DNA of 17,129 nt, from NCBI GenBank assembly GCA_039820425.1, contig JBCBQD010000115.1, positions 1 through 17,129 on the forward strand. The letters run 5' to 3'. Source of the DNA: SIO4C1 sp039820425. Lineage in GTDB: Bacteria; Cyanobacteriota; Cyanobacteriia; Phormidesmidales; Phormidesmidaceae. The position numbers and the translations under genes were made by a program. Within the stretch, counting starts at the first letter, position 1, and each line of letters begins with the position of its first letter. Below are positions 1 to 7,087 of this stretch, one piece after another. The notes under the pieces were generated by a model that did not search any database, was not told where the DNA came from, and saw only the letters and a program-made list of their open reading frames with translations.

Positions 1-1101
1 GGTATTTGGTCTGCGGTGTCTGCATTAGCGATGGTAGCCGGACCAGGATTGGGGGGTCTGCTGGTGGATACAGTTGGCTGGCACAGCATCTTTTGGGTGA
101 ATGTCCCTCTAGGCGTGATTACCCTGTTGATGACCCTGAGCTCGGTCAAAAAAGATAAAACACCGGCTCGGCAGCCCCTGGACTGGCCCGGATTGCTCTT
201 GAGTATCACCTCGATTGCCTTACTGGCCTATACGCTTACCCATGCCCATGACGGTCGATGGTTATCGTCCGAGCGACTGTTACTGTTGGGGTTGACCGCG
301 TTAAGCTTCGGGCTGTTCTGGGTGTTTGAGCTTCGGAGCCCGCACCCCGTGATTCCGCTAGCGTTGCTCAAAAACCGCAGGTTTATCCCTGTCTGCATCA
401 CCCAAACCCTGGTGTTTTTCATGTCCGGCGGTTTGTTCTTCATTTTGAGTTTATTCTTGCAGCACGTCCAAGGGTATTCGGCGACGATGACGGGGCTGTG
501 TTTTTTACCCATGAATGGCGCAATTATTGTCGCCTCATTTGCCTCAGGATGGATAGCGGCCCGGCTCGGTTGGCGCTTCCCCATCCTCAGTGGGTTAGTG
601 ATTGTCACCGTGGCGCTACTGTCCCTCACCCGCATCGGTATCAGCACCGAATATAGCGAGATTTTATGGACCCTGGTGCTGGCAGGCTTTGGCGGGGGGT
701 TGACGATCCCAACATTAGCCGCGACTGCTATGAATTCTGTCCTCCCTAGTCAAGAGGGAATTGCCTCTGCGCTCTCAAGCATCAGCATTCAACTCGGCGG
801 CATTTTAGGCATTGCCATTCAAGGCGCTCTTTTCTCTGGGCGACTGACCGCTGCACTCAAGCAATCACTGATCGGATGGAATTTTCCGCAAGCGCTTCAA
901 ACCCAAATCCTGGGAGATGCGCTGCAAAGTTTGACGACTGTTCCGAACAATCTGCCAGTCCCGACCGAGGTACTTCAGCAAGCCATCAGAGATGCCTTTG
1001 TGTCAGGGCTACGCTCAGTGCTACTTCTAGCTGCCCTAGCGGTGATCGTGAGCATCGTTTTCATCCTGTTTGTACCGTCTAAATATAGGGCATCCACTTA
1101 A
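1..1101 (+). CDS. DHA2-family MFS efflux transporter, 3' part (5' end outside window)
   Basis: The frame is open from base 1 and continues upstream, so this is the C-terminal 366 residues of a 14-helix major facilitator of the EmrB/QacA (DHA2) type, an inner-membrane proton-coupled exporter. The first visible residues (VSALAMVAGPGLGG) match antiporter motif C, which sits in TM5; the N-terminal domain with motifs A and D1 therefore lies outside the window. About ten hydrophobic segments follow. The protein aligns along its whole visible length with the complete transporter at 9646-11205, for example in the blocks around SLFLQ-VQGYSA and SGW-AARLG-RF, so the two are clear paralogues. The valine GTG at 16 is internal, not a start. 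Substrate cannot be deduced. It ends 103 bases before the next start, separated by a heptamer array. Confidence 0.9.
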   Translation, partial: GIWSAVSALAMVAGPGLGGLLVDTVGWHSIFWVNVPLGVITLLMTLSSVKKDKTPARQPLDWPGLLLSITSIALLAYTLTHAHDGRWLSSERLLLLGLTALSFGLFWVFELRSPHPVIPLALLKNRRFIPVCITQTLVFFMSGGLFFILSLFLQHVQGYSATMTGLCFLPMNGAIIVASFASGWIAARLGWRFPILSGLVIVTVALLSLTRIGISTEYSEILWTLVLAGFGGGLTIPTLAATAMNSVLPSQEGIASALSSISIQLGGILGIAIQGALFSGRLTAALKQSLIGWNFPQALQTQILGDALQSLTTVPNNLPVPTEVLQQAIRDAFVSGLRSVLLLAALAVIVSIVFILFVPSKYRAST

Positions 1102-1126
1102 GCAATGCTCACCTTACGCCTCCGCT

Positions 1127-1196
1127 CCCATCACCCATCACCCACCACCCATTACCCATCACCCATCACCCATCACCCATTACCCACCATCCATTA
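1127..1196 (+). repeat. Ten-unit heptamer tandem repeat (CCCATCA-type)
   Basis: Ten consecutive 7-base units are in register: CCCATCA at 1127, 1134, 1155, 1162 and 1169, CCCACCA at 1141 and 1183, CCCATTA at 1148 and 1176, and TCCATTA at 1190. This resembles the short tandemly repeated (STRR-like) heptamers known from filamentous cyanobacterial genomes. The array fills most of the gap between the exporter stop and the FG-GAP gene. Because 3 x 7 = 21, it stays open in the downstream gene's frame and would read as a Pro-Ile-Thr-His-rich string if an upstream start were used. Confidence 0.9.
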
Positions 1197-1204
1197 CATC
1201 TCCA

Positions 1205-2365
1205 ATGCCTTCAAAACTCCAATTCAAACCCCACATCATCGATACCGCACTCCCCAAACGTCGGTTTTATGCCCAAACAGTTCTCGCCGATCTAGACAAC
1301 GATGGCAGACCCGAGTTTATTCTCGGGCAGCAGTACGGGAATGTCTATTGGTACAAATACAACCCCGACAAAATAGGCGACGACAGGTGGTCTCGCCATC
1401 TCTTAGGCAAAAGATCGCCCTCTGATGTCGGTGCTTGCGCCTTTGATGTTGACGGCGACGGCTGGGTCGATTTTGTCGCGGGCGGAGCCTGGTACCAAAA
1501 CTCACGGGATCCCCATAAGCCCTTTAAGCGTCATGTCTTTGACCGACGGTTAACCGCTGTTCACGATCTGGCCGCCGCCGATATTGACGGGGATGGTCGG
1601 TTAGAAGTGATCACCATGTCTGATAAAAACAACCTGCGCTGGTACAAAGTCCCCGATGACCCCACCCAGCCCTGGATTCGCCATGACATTGGACAATCTG
1701 TCCATGCAGGCGTCTCAGTCGGTGACATTGACGGGGATGGTGATATTGACATTGTTCGCACCAATGTCTGGTTGGAAAATGTGAATGGAGATGGCAGCGA
1801 ATGGATTGAACATCCGATTGGACCAAGCTCACCGCCGCCGCCCGATTTTCGGCCACCCTATGCGTTTAATGCGACCTGTAGCGTGGTTTGCGATATGAAT
1901 GGCGATGGTAAAAACGACATTGTGTTTACCGATGCTGAGATTCCCGGCGGCAAGGTCTGGTGGATGGAAAATCTCGATGGTCAGGGGCGCGCATGGCAGC
2001 GCCACGAAATTTATACCCCTAACGACCGGGAACCCAGGCGGGGTGCATACCACAGTCTTTATGTAGGTGACCTCGATGGGGATGGCGATCTCGATGTCTT
2101 TAGCTGTGAAATGGAAGCCGTTAGGGGGGACGCGCCACCCCGCTTTTATGTTTGGGAAAACGTCGATGGCTACGGCAAAGACTGGAAAGAACACGTGATT
2201 TTGGATGTCAACCTGGGCGGTCACGCCACGGTCATTGGCGACATCACCGGCAATGGCTCCCTCGATATGCTGACCAAACCCTGGCGAGCATCTCCTAAAA
2301 ACAGGCTCAATGGAAAGATGTATGTGATGTTTCTAGAAAATATCGGCAGATGCATAACTAACTGA
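1205..2365 (+). CDS. FG-GAP/VCBS repeat beta-propeller protein
   Basis: A 386-residue protein with seven FG-GAP/VCBS calcium-loop motifs of the D-x-D/N-x-D/N-G type: DLDNDGRPEF (about residues 29-38), DVDGDGWVDF, DIDGDGRLEV, DIDGDGDIDI, DMNGDGKNDI, DLDGDGDLDV and the weaker DITGNGSLDM. Tryptophan-rich strands (WYK, WLENV, WWMENL, VWENV) alternate with these loops. Seven repeats fit one seven-bladed propeller of the integrin-alpha/VCBS fold (PF13517-like), which binds Ca2+ and usually serves adhesion or carbohydrate and protein binding. The frame stays open back to 1070, but the upstream 45 residues are only translated heptamer repeat and the exporter's 3' end, so the ATG at 1205 is preferred even though no good Shine-Dalgarno precedes it. 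No signal peptide, lipobox or membrane segment is visible, unusual for a family that is mostly extracellular. Partner and precise role are unknown. Confidence 0.82.
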   Translation: MPSKLQFKPHIIDTALPKRRFYAQTVLADLDNDGRPEFILGQQYGNVYWYKYNPDKIGDDRWSRHLLGKRSPSDVGACAFDVDGDGWVDFVAGGAWYQNSRDPHKPFKRHVFDRRLTAVHDLAAADIDGDGRLEVITMSDKNNLRWYKVPDDPTQPWIRHDIGQSVHAGVSVGDIDGDGDIDIVRTNVWLENVNGDGSEWIEHPIGPSSPPPPDFRPPYAFNATCSVVCDMNGDGKNDIVFTDAEIPGGKVWWMENLDGQGRAWQRHEIYTPNDREPRRGAYHSLYVGDLDGDGDLDVFSCEMEAVRGDAPPRFYVWENVDGYGKDWKEHVILDVNLGGHATVIGDITGNGSLDMLTKPWRASPKNRLNGKMYVMFLENIGRCITN

Positions 2366-2559
2366 TGGTTTTCGGCATTAAAAAAAGATAAAACTTGTAG
2401 ATAGTTATGTAAAATGTTATGTTTTACACGTAAAGTATGAATGATTAACCCGTAGTATATTGCCTAAGTGGGTTGACCTGAAAGTGTTGGCTAGGCCAAC
2501 TGCTTGCCCTGATTGACTGACAAAAATTCTGAAGCCTACGATTTAGGTTGTTTCGGCTA

Positions 2560-2671
2560 GCGACTGGAAGTCGCGCCTACCCGTACACTAGCGAAGCCAT
2601 GCCCCTTGGGCTTTAGTCCGCCTACGCGGACTAGGTCTTTCAGGGGTTTCCCTAATCGGCGCAGGCCGATT
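2560..2671. repeat. Cluster of short perfect palindromes (dispersed-repeat-like)
   Basis: Three perfect stem-loops occur within 112 bases: GCGACT-gga-AGTCGC (2560-2574), TAGTCCGC-ctac-GCGGACTA (2614-2633), and AATCGGC-gcag-GCCGATT (2654-2671). GC-rich stems with 3-4 base loops set in otherwise ordinary sequence are typical of small dispersed palindromic repeats in intergenic DNA of filamentous cyanobacteria. None is followed by a T-run, so they are not simple terminators. The assignment to a repeat family is inferred from appearance only. Confidence 0.65.
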
Positions 2672-2856
2672 TTGTAAGGGTAGGGGTGGTTTACTCATAG
2701 AGAAGCCGCTTCGCGTCTACAACCGCCCAGCTAAAAGATTTGTCAGTCAACCAGCTGCTTGCTTAGCTATCGGCTATTTTAAGGTTTCGCTAGAGGCGCA
2801 TGGACAGTTGGGGGATGATTGCTCTGCGCCTGACCGACATAGCTTGTGTCATAACC

Positions 2857-2882
2857 TGTGTTGTTAACACTTGTGTTGTTAA
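2857..2882 (+). promoter_or_regulatory. Direct repeat TGTGTTGTTAA x2, possible operator
   Basis: The 11-mer TGTGTTGTTAA occurs at 2857-2867 and again at 2872-2882, a 15-base period. The first copy is embedded in the dyad GTGTT-GTT-AACAC (2858-2870). It lies 64 bases before the dehydrogenase start, in the expected promoter zone of the cluster. A role as a binding site for a regulator is inferred; no regulator gene is visible in the window. Confidence 0.4.
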
Positions 2883-2946
2883 TCGCTGCCACGGAGGTCG
2901 AAATCGTTTTTGTGGCTGGGGTCTGTAGTTTCTAAAGGCATGTGTC

Positions 2947-3798
2947 ATGCAAACATTTAATAGCAAAACAGTGCTCTTAACCGGGGCTTCTGGGGGGATT
3001 GGCGCTTACATTGCCCGCGCCTTAGCAAAACAGGGAGCCACGGTGATTGGCGTAGCCAGAAACCAGACCGCCCTGGATCAAATTTGTGCAGAGGTAGAGA
3101 CGCTGGGAGGTAAAGGGGTTAGCTTTGTTGCCGATCTCCAGAATCTGACGGCGCTGGCAGATTTGGCTGACCAAATCAGAGAAGAGGTCGGGCCAGTGGA
3201 TGTGCTGATCAACAACGCTGCTATTGAAAGATTTCGTCCCTTTCAAGCGTATAGCCTGGAAGATCTACAAGCCATCACCGTGACCAACCTGCTGGCCCCG
3301 ATGGAGCTGTGTCGACTGTTGTTACCCGCCATGATTGCCCGTCAATCGGGGCACATTGTCAACATTTCGTCAGGGGCGGGTAAGCACGGTGCGCCTTTTA
3401 ATAGCGTGTATTCGGCCACAAAAGCGGCGTTGATCAACTGGTCAGAAGGCCTCCGTCTGGAGCTTCAAGAATATCAGGTTGGGGTCTCTGTCATCTGCCC
3501 AGGGGTGACTGATGCAGGCATGTTCCACGCGTTAGAGACCGAAGCCCCTGAGGCCATGAAGGTGACCCCTCCAGAGGTCGTTGCCGAGGTTGTCCTCAGT
3601 GCGGTTAAGCAAAATAGCCCGGAGGTTAACCTGGATGGCTTGACTTCAAAAGTATTTAGCGTGATTTCTCAACTGTCACCCCAGCTGAGTGACGCCATCT
3701 TGCGGAAAGTAGGCATTGTTGAGACCAATTATGACTGCGCCCAACGACAAATGAGAGCGCAACAGGCTAAAAGCCCTGTACTAGTCTCTAACACCTAG
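2947..3798 (+). CDS. Short-chain dehydrogenase/reductase (classical SDR)
   Basis: A 283-residue NAD(P)-dependent oxidoreductase with the complete classical SDR signature: cofactor loop T12-G-A-S-G-G-I-G19, N89-N-A-A92 after beta4, N114, catalytic S142, and Y155-S-A-T-K159, followed by the PG motif at 175-176. It should oxidise an alcohol or reduce a ketone in the cytoplasm. The C-terminal region past residue 200, which determines substrate, is not diagnostic to me. Cofactor preference is unclear: no Arg sits inside the glycine loop, but R38 at the end of beta2 would favour NADPH. It is the first gene of a co-directional set; the GMC oxidoreductase starts 79 bases downstream. Its 3' end and the following gap contain CTAAC-CCCTAA-like stutters. 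Family certain, substrate unknown. Confidence 0.93.
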   Translation: MQTFNSKTVLLTGASGGIGAYIARALAKQGATVIGVARNQTALDQICAEVETLGGKGVSFVADLQNLTALADLADQIREEVGPVDVLINNAAIERFRPFQAYSLEDLQAITVTNLLAPMELCRLLLPAMIARQSGHIVNISSGAGKHGAPFNSVYSATKAALINWSEGLRLELQEYQVGVSVICPGVTDAGMFHALETEAPEAMKVTPPEVVAEVVLSAVKQNSPEVNLDGLTSKVFSVISQLSPQLSDAILRKVGIVETNYDCAQRQMRAQQAKSPVLVSNT

Positions 3799-3877
3799 TA
3801 TCTAACCCCTAATCCCTGGCCCCTGACGCACACTGCCAACCTTTCTACATCCTTACCGTTATCACAAGCGAGCCGCT

Positions 3878-5479
3878 ATGAATACTCCTCACTACGACGT
3901 TATTATTATCGGTACCGGTGCGGGCGGAGGTACTCTGACCCGGGTGCTGGCCCCCAGCGGTAAACGGATTTTGGTGTTGGAACGCGGGACGTTTTTACCC
4001 AAAGAAAAGGCCAACTGGGATTCTGAAGAAGTCTACGGCAAAGATCGCTATCGCACCCGTGAACAGTGGTACGACAAAGACGGCAAGCCCTTTCGCCCCT
4101 TTACTCATTACTTTGTAGGCGGCAACACCAAATTCTATGGCAGTGCCTTGTACCGCTTTCGCGAGAGAGATTTTGAGGAAGTTGAGCATAAGGGGGGTAT
4201 CTCGCCGGCCTGGCCGCTCAAATATGATGATTTTGAACCCTATTACACCCAGGCTGAGCAGCTTTATGACGTGCATGGGTTGCGGGGCACTGACCCCACT
4301 GAGCCCCCCAGTCCAACGCCCTTTCCCCATCCCCCCATTAGCCATGAGCCAGAGATTGCCAGGATTGCTGACGCTCTCAAAGAAAAGGGGTTACATCCAG
4401 CCTATCAACCCCTGGGGATTAAACTGAACGAGGCCAATCGGGCCCTCAGCGAGTGTGTGCGCTGTGACACCTGCGATGGTTTCCCCTGTATGGTCAACGC
4501 CAAGGCCGATGGGGATGTGAATGGCATTCGCCCGACGATGATGTATCCTAATGTCACCCTCAAAACCCATGCCAAGGTGATGAGATTACACACCGACGCT
4601 AGCGGTCGCCGGGTGACGGGGGTTGAGGCCGAGATCGCCGGTCACCCTCAACTGTTTTCTGCTGACATTGTGATGGTGGCGGCGGGGGCGCTCAACTCGG
4701 CGGTGCTGCTGCTGCTCTCGGCCAATGGGCAGCACCCCAACGGGTTAGCCAACAGCTCTGACCTGGTGGGGCGCAACTACATGCGCCATAAGATCTCCGC
4801 GATTGTCTCCCTGGGGCTCAAGCCCAACCCCACGGTCTATCCTAAAACCCTGGCCATTAATGACTATTACTGGGGTGAAGATGGGTTTCCTTACCCCATG
4901 GGCCACATCCAAAGCCTGGGCAACATCACCGAAGATCGGGCCGCTGCCAATAGCCCCCTGTTTATCCCCAGGGCGCTGATTCCCAGGGTGATCTTCAAAG
5001 CGGCCTCAATTCGCACAACTCCGTGGTTCTTGATGGCCGAAGACCTGCCAGATCCTGAAAACCGGATCCAGGTCAAAGCGGGCAAAATTGTATTGCAGTA
5101 TAGCAACAACAATGATGAAGCCCTTAATCGGTTGATTGAGCGATGGTCCGGCATTCTAAAATCTATTGCTCCCTGGTCGATGCTGTTTACCACAGAAATG
5201 TCACTGCAAGATGTTGGTCACCAGTGCGGCACCTGTCGCTTTGGAGAAGATCCCAAGACGTCGGTGCTTGATCTCAACTGCCGTACCCACGATGTAGACA
5301 ATCTCTATGTGGTAGATGGAGGTTTTTTTCCCTCCAGTGCAGCCCTAAATCCAACTCTGACCATTATCGCCAATGCGATTCGAGTGGGCGAGCATTTGCT
5401 GACGCGATGGGCTGATCAAAATACACGGGCAGAGACTATGCCATCGAAGAGTTCGACGATGGCGACGGCTCTACGATGA
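3878..5479 (+). CDS. GMC-family FAD-dependent oxidoreductase
   Basis: A 533-residue flavoprotein of the glucose-methanol-choline family. The N-terminal Rossmann motif G12-T-G-A-G-G17 with LVLERG as the end of beta2 binds FAD. The C-terminal GMC domain carries the catalytic pair H448 (in VGHQCGTCRFG) and N491 (in LNPTLTI), and VVDGGFFP precedes the Asn as usual. These enzymes oxidise primary or secondary alcohols to carbonyls, passing electrons to O2 or to a membrane acceptor. A central Cys cluster, C193-x2-C196-x2-C199-x4-C204, occurs in a subset of the family; in some membrane sugar dehydrogenases related cysteines hold an Fe-S cluster, so it may be a dehydrogenase rather than an oxidase (inference). 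No signal peptide or Tat motif is seen. The position between an SDR and a second flavoprotein suggests successive oxidation of a hydroxylated substrate. Confidence 0.93.
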   Translation: MNTPHYDVIIIGTGAGGGTLTRVLAPSGKRILVLERGTFLPKEKANWDSEEVYGKDRYRTREQWYDKDGKPFRPFTHYFVGGNTKFYGSALYRFRERDFEEVEHKGGISPAWPLKYDDFEPYYTQAEQLYDVHGLRGTDPTEPPSPTPFPHPPISHEPEIARIADALKEKGLHPAYQPLGIKLNEANRALSECVRCDTCDGFPCMVNAKADGDVNGIRPTMMYPNVTLKTHAKVMRLHTDASGRRVTGVEAEIAGHPQLFSADIVMVAAGALNSAVLLLLSANGQHPNGLANSSDLVGRNYMRHKISAIVSLGLKPNPTVYPKTLAINDYYWGEDGFPYPMGHIQSLGNITEDRAAANSPLFIPRALIPRVIFKAASIRTTPWFLMAEDLPDPENRIQVKAGKIVLQYSNNNDEALNRLIERWSGILKSIAPWSMLFTTEMSLQDVGHQCGTCRFGEDPKTSVLDLNCRTHDVDNLYVVDGGFFPSSAALNPTLTIIANAIRVGEHLLTRWADQNTRAETMPSKSSTMATALR

Positions 5480-5614
5480 GAGATTTAAGCCCCGCCTTGA
5501 CAGACCAGTAACGGCACCAAAAGGTTATGTCAAATGGATTTAAAAGAGATGCCGCTACAGACGGCATATGGGTATTAGGTTCCTGAAAAGTTTTATTCCT
5601 AAATTGAGGCAACT

Positions 5615-7066
5615 ATGGAGACAGCGGCAGAGAGGATTCATCGGATGGGTCACACCCTACTCAGGTCAGGTTTAACCCAGTTGCAGATGCATCCTTTAGC
5701 TTCAAAGCCACTGACGTTTCATAGCAGCACCCTACTGCATCGATTTTCTCCACAGTCGGTTGTGAAACCCACCACAGAGTCAGAGATTATTCAGATTTTG
5801 CAAGCCGCTGCTGCCCAAGAGCAGAAGGTTAGAGCCATTGGGGCGATGCACTCCTATGCGCCTATTTTCTCGACGGCAGGGGTGTGCATCGTGTTAACGC
5901 GATACAACCGATTGGTGGAGTTGACGGGTAACCTGATTACGGTTCAAGCTGGGATGACTCTGGCAGAGCTCAATGAGATTCTGGCCAAACATCACTTGGC
6001 CCTACCGATTGTGGGGGCGATTGATCAGCAGACGGTGTCTGGTGCGATCGCAACCGCGACCCACGGCGGCTCCCTGCACCACCCCAGCATGAGTAGCTAT
6101 GTAAAGCGGTTAAGGCTGGTTCGAGCCAATGGTAGTGTTCTGGAGATCGATTCATCCGAAGAGATTTTCCAGGCAGTTGGGGTTTCGATGGGGTTGTTGG
6201 GGCTTATCTCGACAGTTACCTTTCAGTGTGTGCCCACGTTTACACTCCAGGCCCGCAGCCAGTCTATGACTATGGACAAGCTGCTGGCACAGTTTGAGAA
6301 ACTCCACCAAAACAATCGGTATTTGGATATCAAGTACTTGCCAATCATCGATAGTGCCCAGGTACTCACCATTAACCCCTCAGCAGAGAACATCGCGCCT
6401 GATGTGGCAGCGCTACTTTGCAAATCCGCCCTGGAGCGAAAAATTAAAACGTTTGTCCTCAAAGGGTTGCTATTTTTGTTTCAGTATCGCTACTTCAACT
6501 GGCTACAGCGTTGGCTGGTGAGCCGCCATGAAAACAAGATTTACGCACCTTACCAGACCAATCGCAGTGATCGGGTGATGACTCATCTGGATCAAACCTA
6601 TTACGACCCGATTCCGCTCAGTAATATGGAGATTGCAGTGCCCTTTGACCAGGCCCCCGCCGCTCTGCAGGTTTTGAGAAATTACTTTCAGCAAACCCGT
6701 CGATATCCCAATATTTTTATCCGAATCCGGTGCTCTGCCGCTGACACCTTTTGGCTAAGCCCGGCCTATCAGCGTCCCACCTGCTGGTTAGATTTCTGTG
6801 AGTATCCCTACACGGGCAAATTCTTTCGAACTGTGGTCGAATTGCTCAGACCGTTTAATATCAGATGCCACTGGGGCAAAGAGATCCAGCTAGAGCGAAC
6901 CTATTTAAGGCAGCGCTATGAAAAATGGGATGAGTTTTTACGCCTGCGCCAGGCATGGGACCCTCAACAGATGTTTTCCAATGAACGTCTGGATGCTTTT
7001 TTTGCAACTGGAATTGCCTTCGATGCTAAAGACAAATCGTCACTGTTGACCGTGGACTGCTTTTAA
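5615..7066 (+). CDS. VAO-type FAD-linked oxidase, aldonolactone-oxidase-like
   Basis: A 483-residue protein of the VAO/PCMH flavoprotein superfamily. An FAD-binding_4 domain spans about residues 40-215. It contains G76-A-M-H79-S80, where H79 is the usual covalent flavin-attachment histidine, and V-S-G-A-I-A-T-A-T-H-G-G as the second FAD-contact motif. The C-terminal part resembles the D-arabinono-1,4-lactone oxidase/alditol oxidase domain (PF04030): H419-W-G-K422 followed by D-P-Q-Q-M-F-S-N near the end. Relatives oxidise sugar lactones or polyols, and decaprenylphosphoryl-ribose oxidase DprE1 belongs to the same superfamily. The GAGG about seven bases before 5615 supports the start. The gap to the GMC gene is 135 bases, and the next gene follows after 21. 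Substrate is not identifiable. Confidence 0.88.
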   Translation: METAAERIHRMGHTLLRSGLTQLQMHPLASKPLTFHSSTLLHRFSPQSVVKPTTESEIIQILQAAAAQEQKVRAIGAMHSYAPIFSTAGVCIVLTRYNRLVELTGNLITVQAGMTLAELNEILAKHHLALPIVGAIDQQTVSGAIATATHGGSLHHPSMSSYVKRLRLVRANGSVLEIDSSEEIFQAVGVSMGLLGLISTVTFQCVPTFTLQARSQSMTMDKLLAQFEKLHQNNRYLDIKYLPIIDSAQVLTINPSAENIAPDVAALLCKSALERKIKTFVLKGLLFLFQYRYFNWLQRWLVSRHENKIYAPYQTNRSDRVMTHLDQTYYDPIPLSNMEIAVPFDQAPAALQVLRNYFQQTRRYPNIFIRIRCSAADTFWLSPAYQRPTCWLDFCEYPYTGKFFRTVVELLRPFNIRCHWGKEIQLERTYLRQRYEKWDEFLRLRQAWDPQQMFSNERLDAFFATGIAFDAKDKSSLLTVDCF

Positions 7067-7087
7067 TGCTGAATGAGGAGAGCTTTT

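Larger units (their letters stand above)
2366..2946. other. Intergenic region, 581 bp, rich in short palindromes; no gene seen
   Basis: No credible reading frame, tRNA or rRNA is seen. The left part (2375-2470) is AT-rich with a small hairpin, GTAAAA/TTTTAC at 2409-2427. GTTGGC-TAG-GCCAAC lies at 2486-2500. Positions 2550-2735 hold a run of palindromes annotated separately. The right part (2760-2946) should carry the promoter of the dehydrogenase and its cluster and contains the direct repeat at 2857-2882. A weak ribosome site AAAGG lies about nine bases before the ATG at 2947. Confidence 0.7.

Noticed and set aside
1127..1196. Possible CRISPR array
   Set aside because: Units are 7 bases with no spacers; this is a simple tandem repeat and no cas genes are present.
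1070..1204. Longer N-terminus for the FG-GAP protein from the ATG at 1070
   Set aside because: It would overlap the exporter gene and encode only repeat-derived sequence with no signal peptide features.
1105..1425. Frame starting at 1105 through the heptamer array
   Set aside because: It translates repeat units in another frame and then overlaps the FG-GAP gene out of frame.
1829..2224. 131-codon minus-strand open frame inside the FG-GAP gene
   Set aside because: It arises from the repeated Asp/Gly codons of the propeller on the other strand; no independent domain or ribosome site.
2560..2671. Possible insertion sequence ends or a tRNA
   Set aside because: No transposase frame or target duplication is seen, and the stems do not form a cloverleaf with conserved tRNA loops.
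2702..2712. GAAGC-C-GCTTC as another hairpin
   Set aside because: A one-base loop cannot fold as a stable hairpin; it may just be a short dyad.
7073..7087. Upstream ATG for the first glycosyltransferase
   Set aside because: The GAGGAG ribosome site (7075-7080) lies inside this extension and is correctly spaced for 7088, and the paralogue has no equivalent extension.
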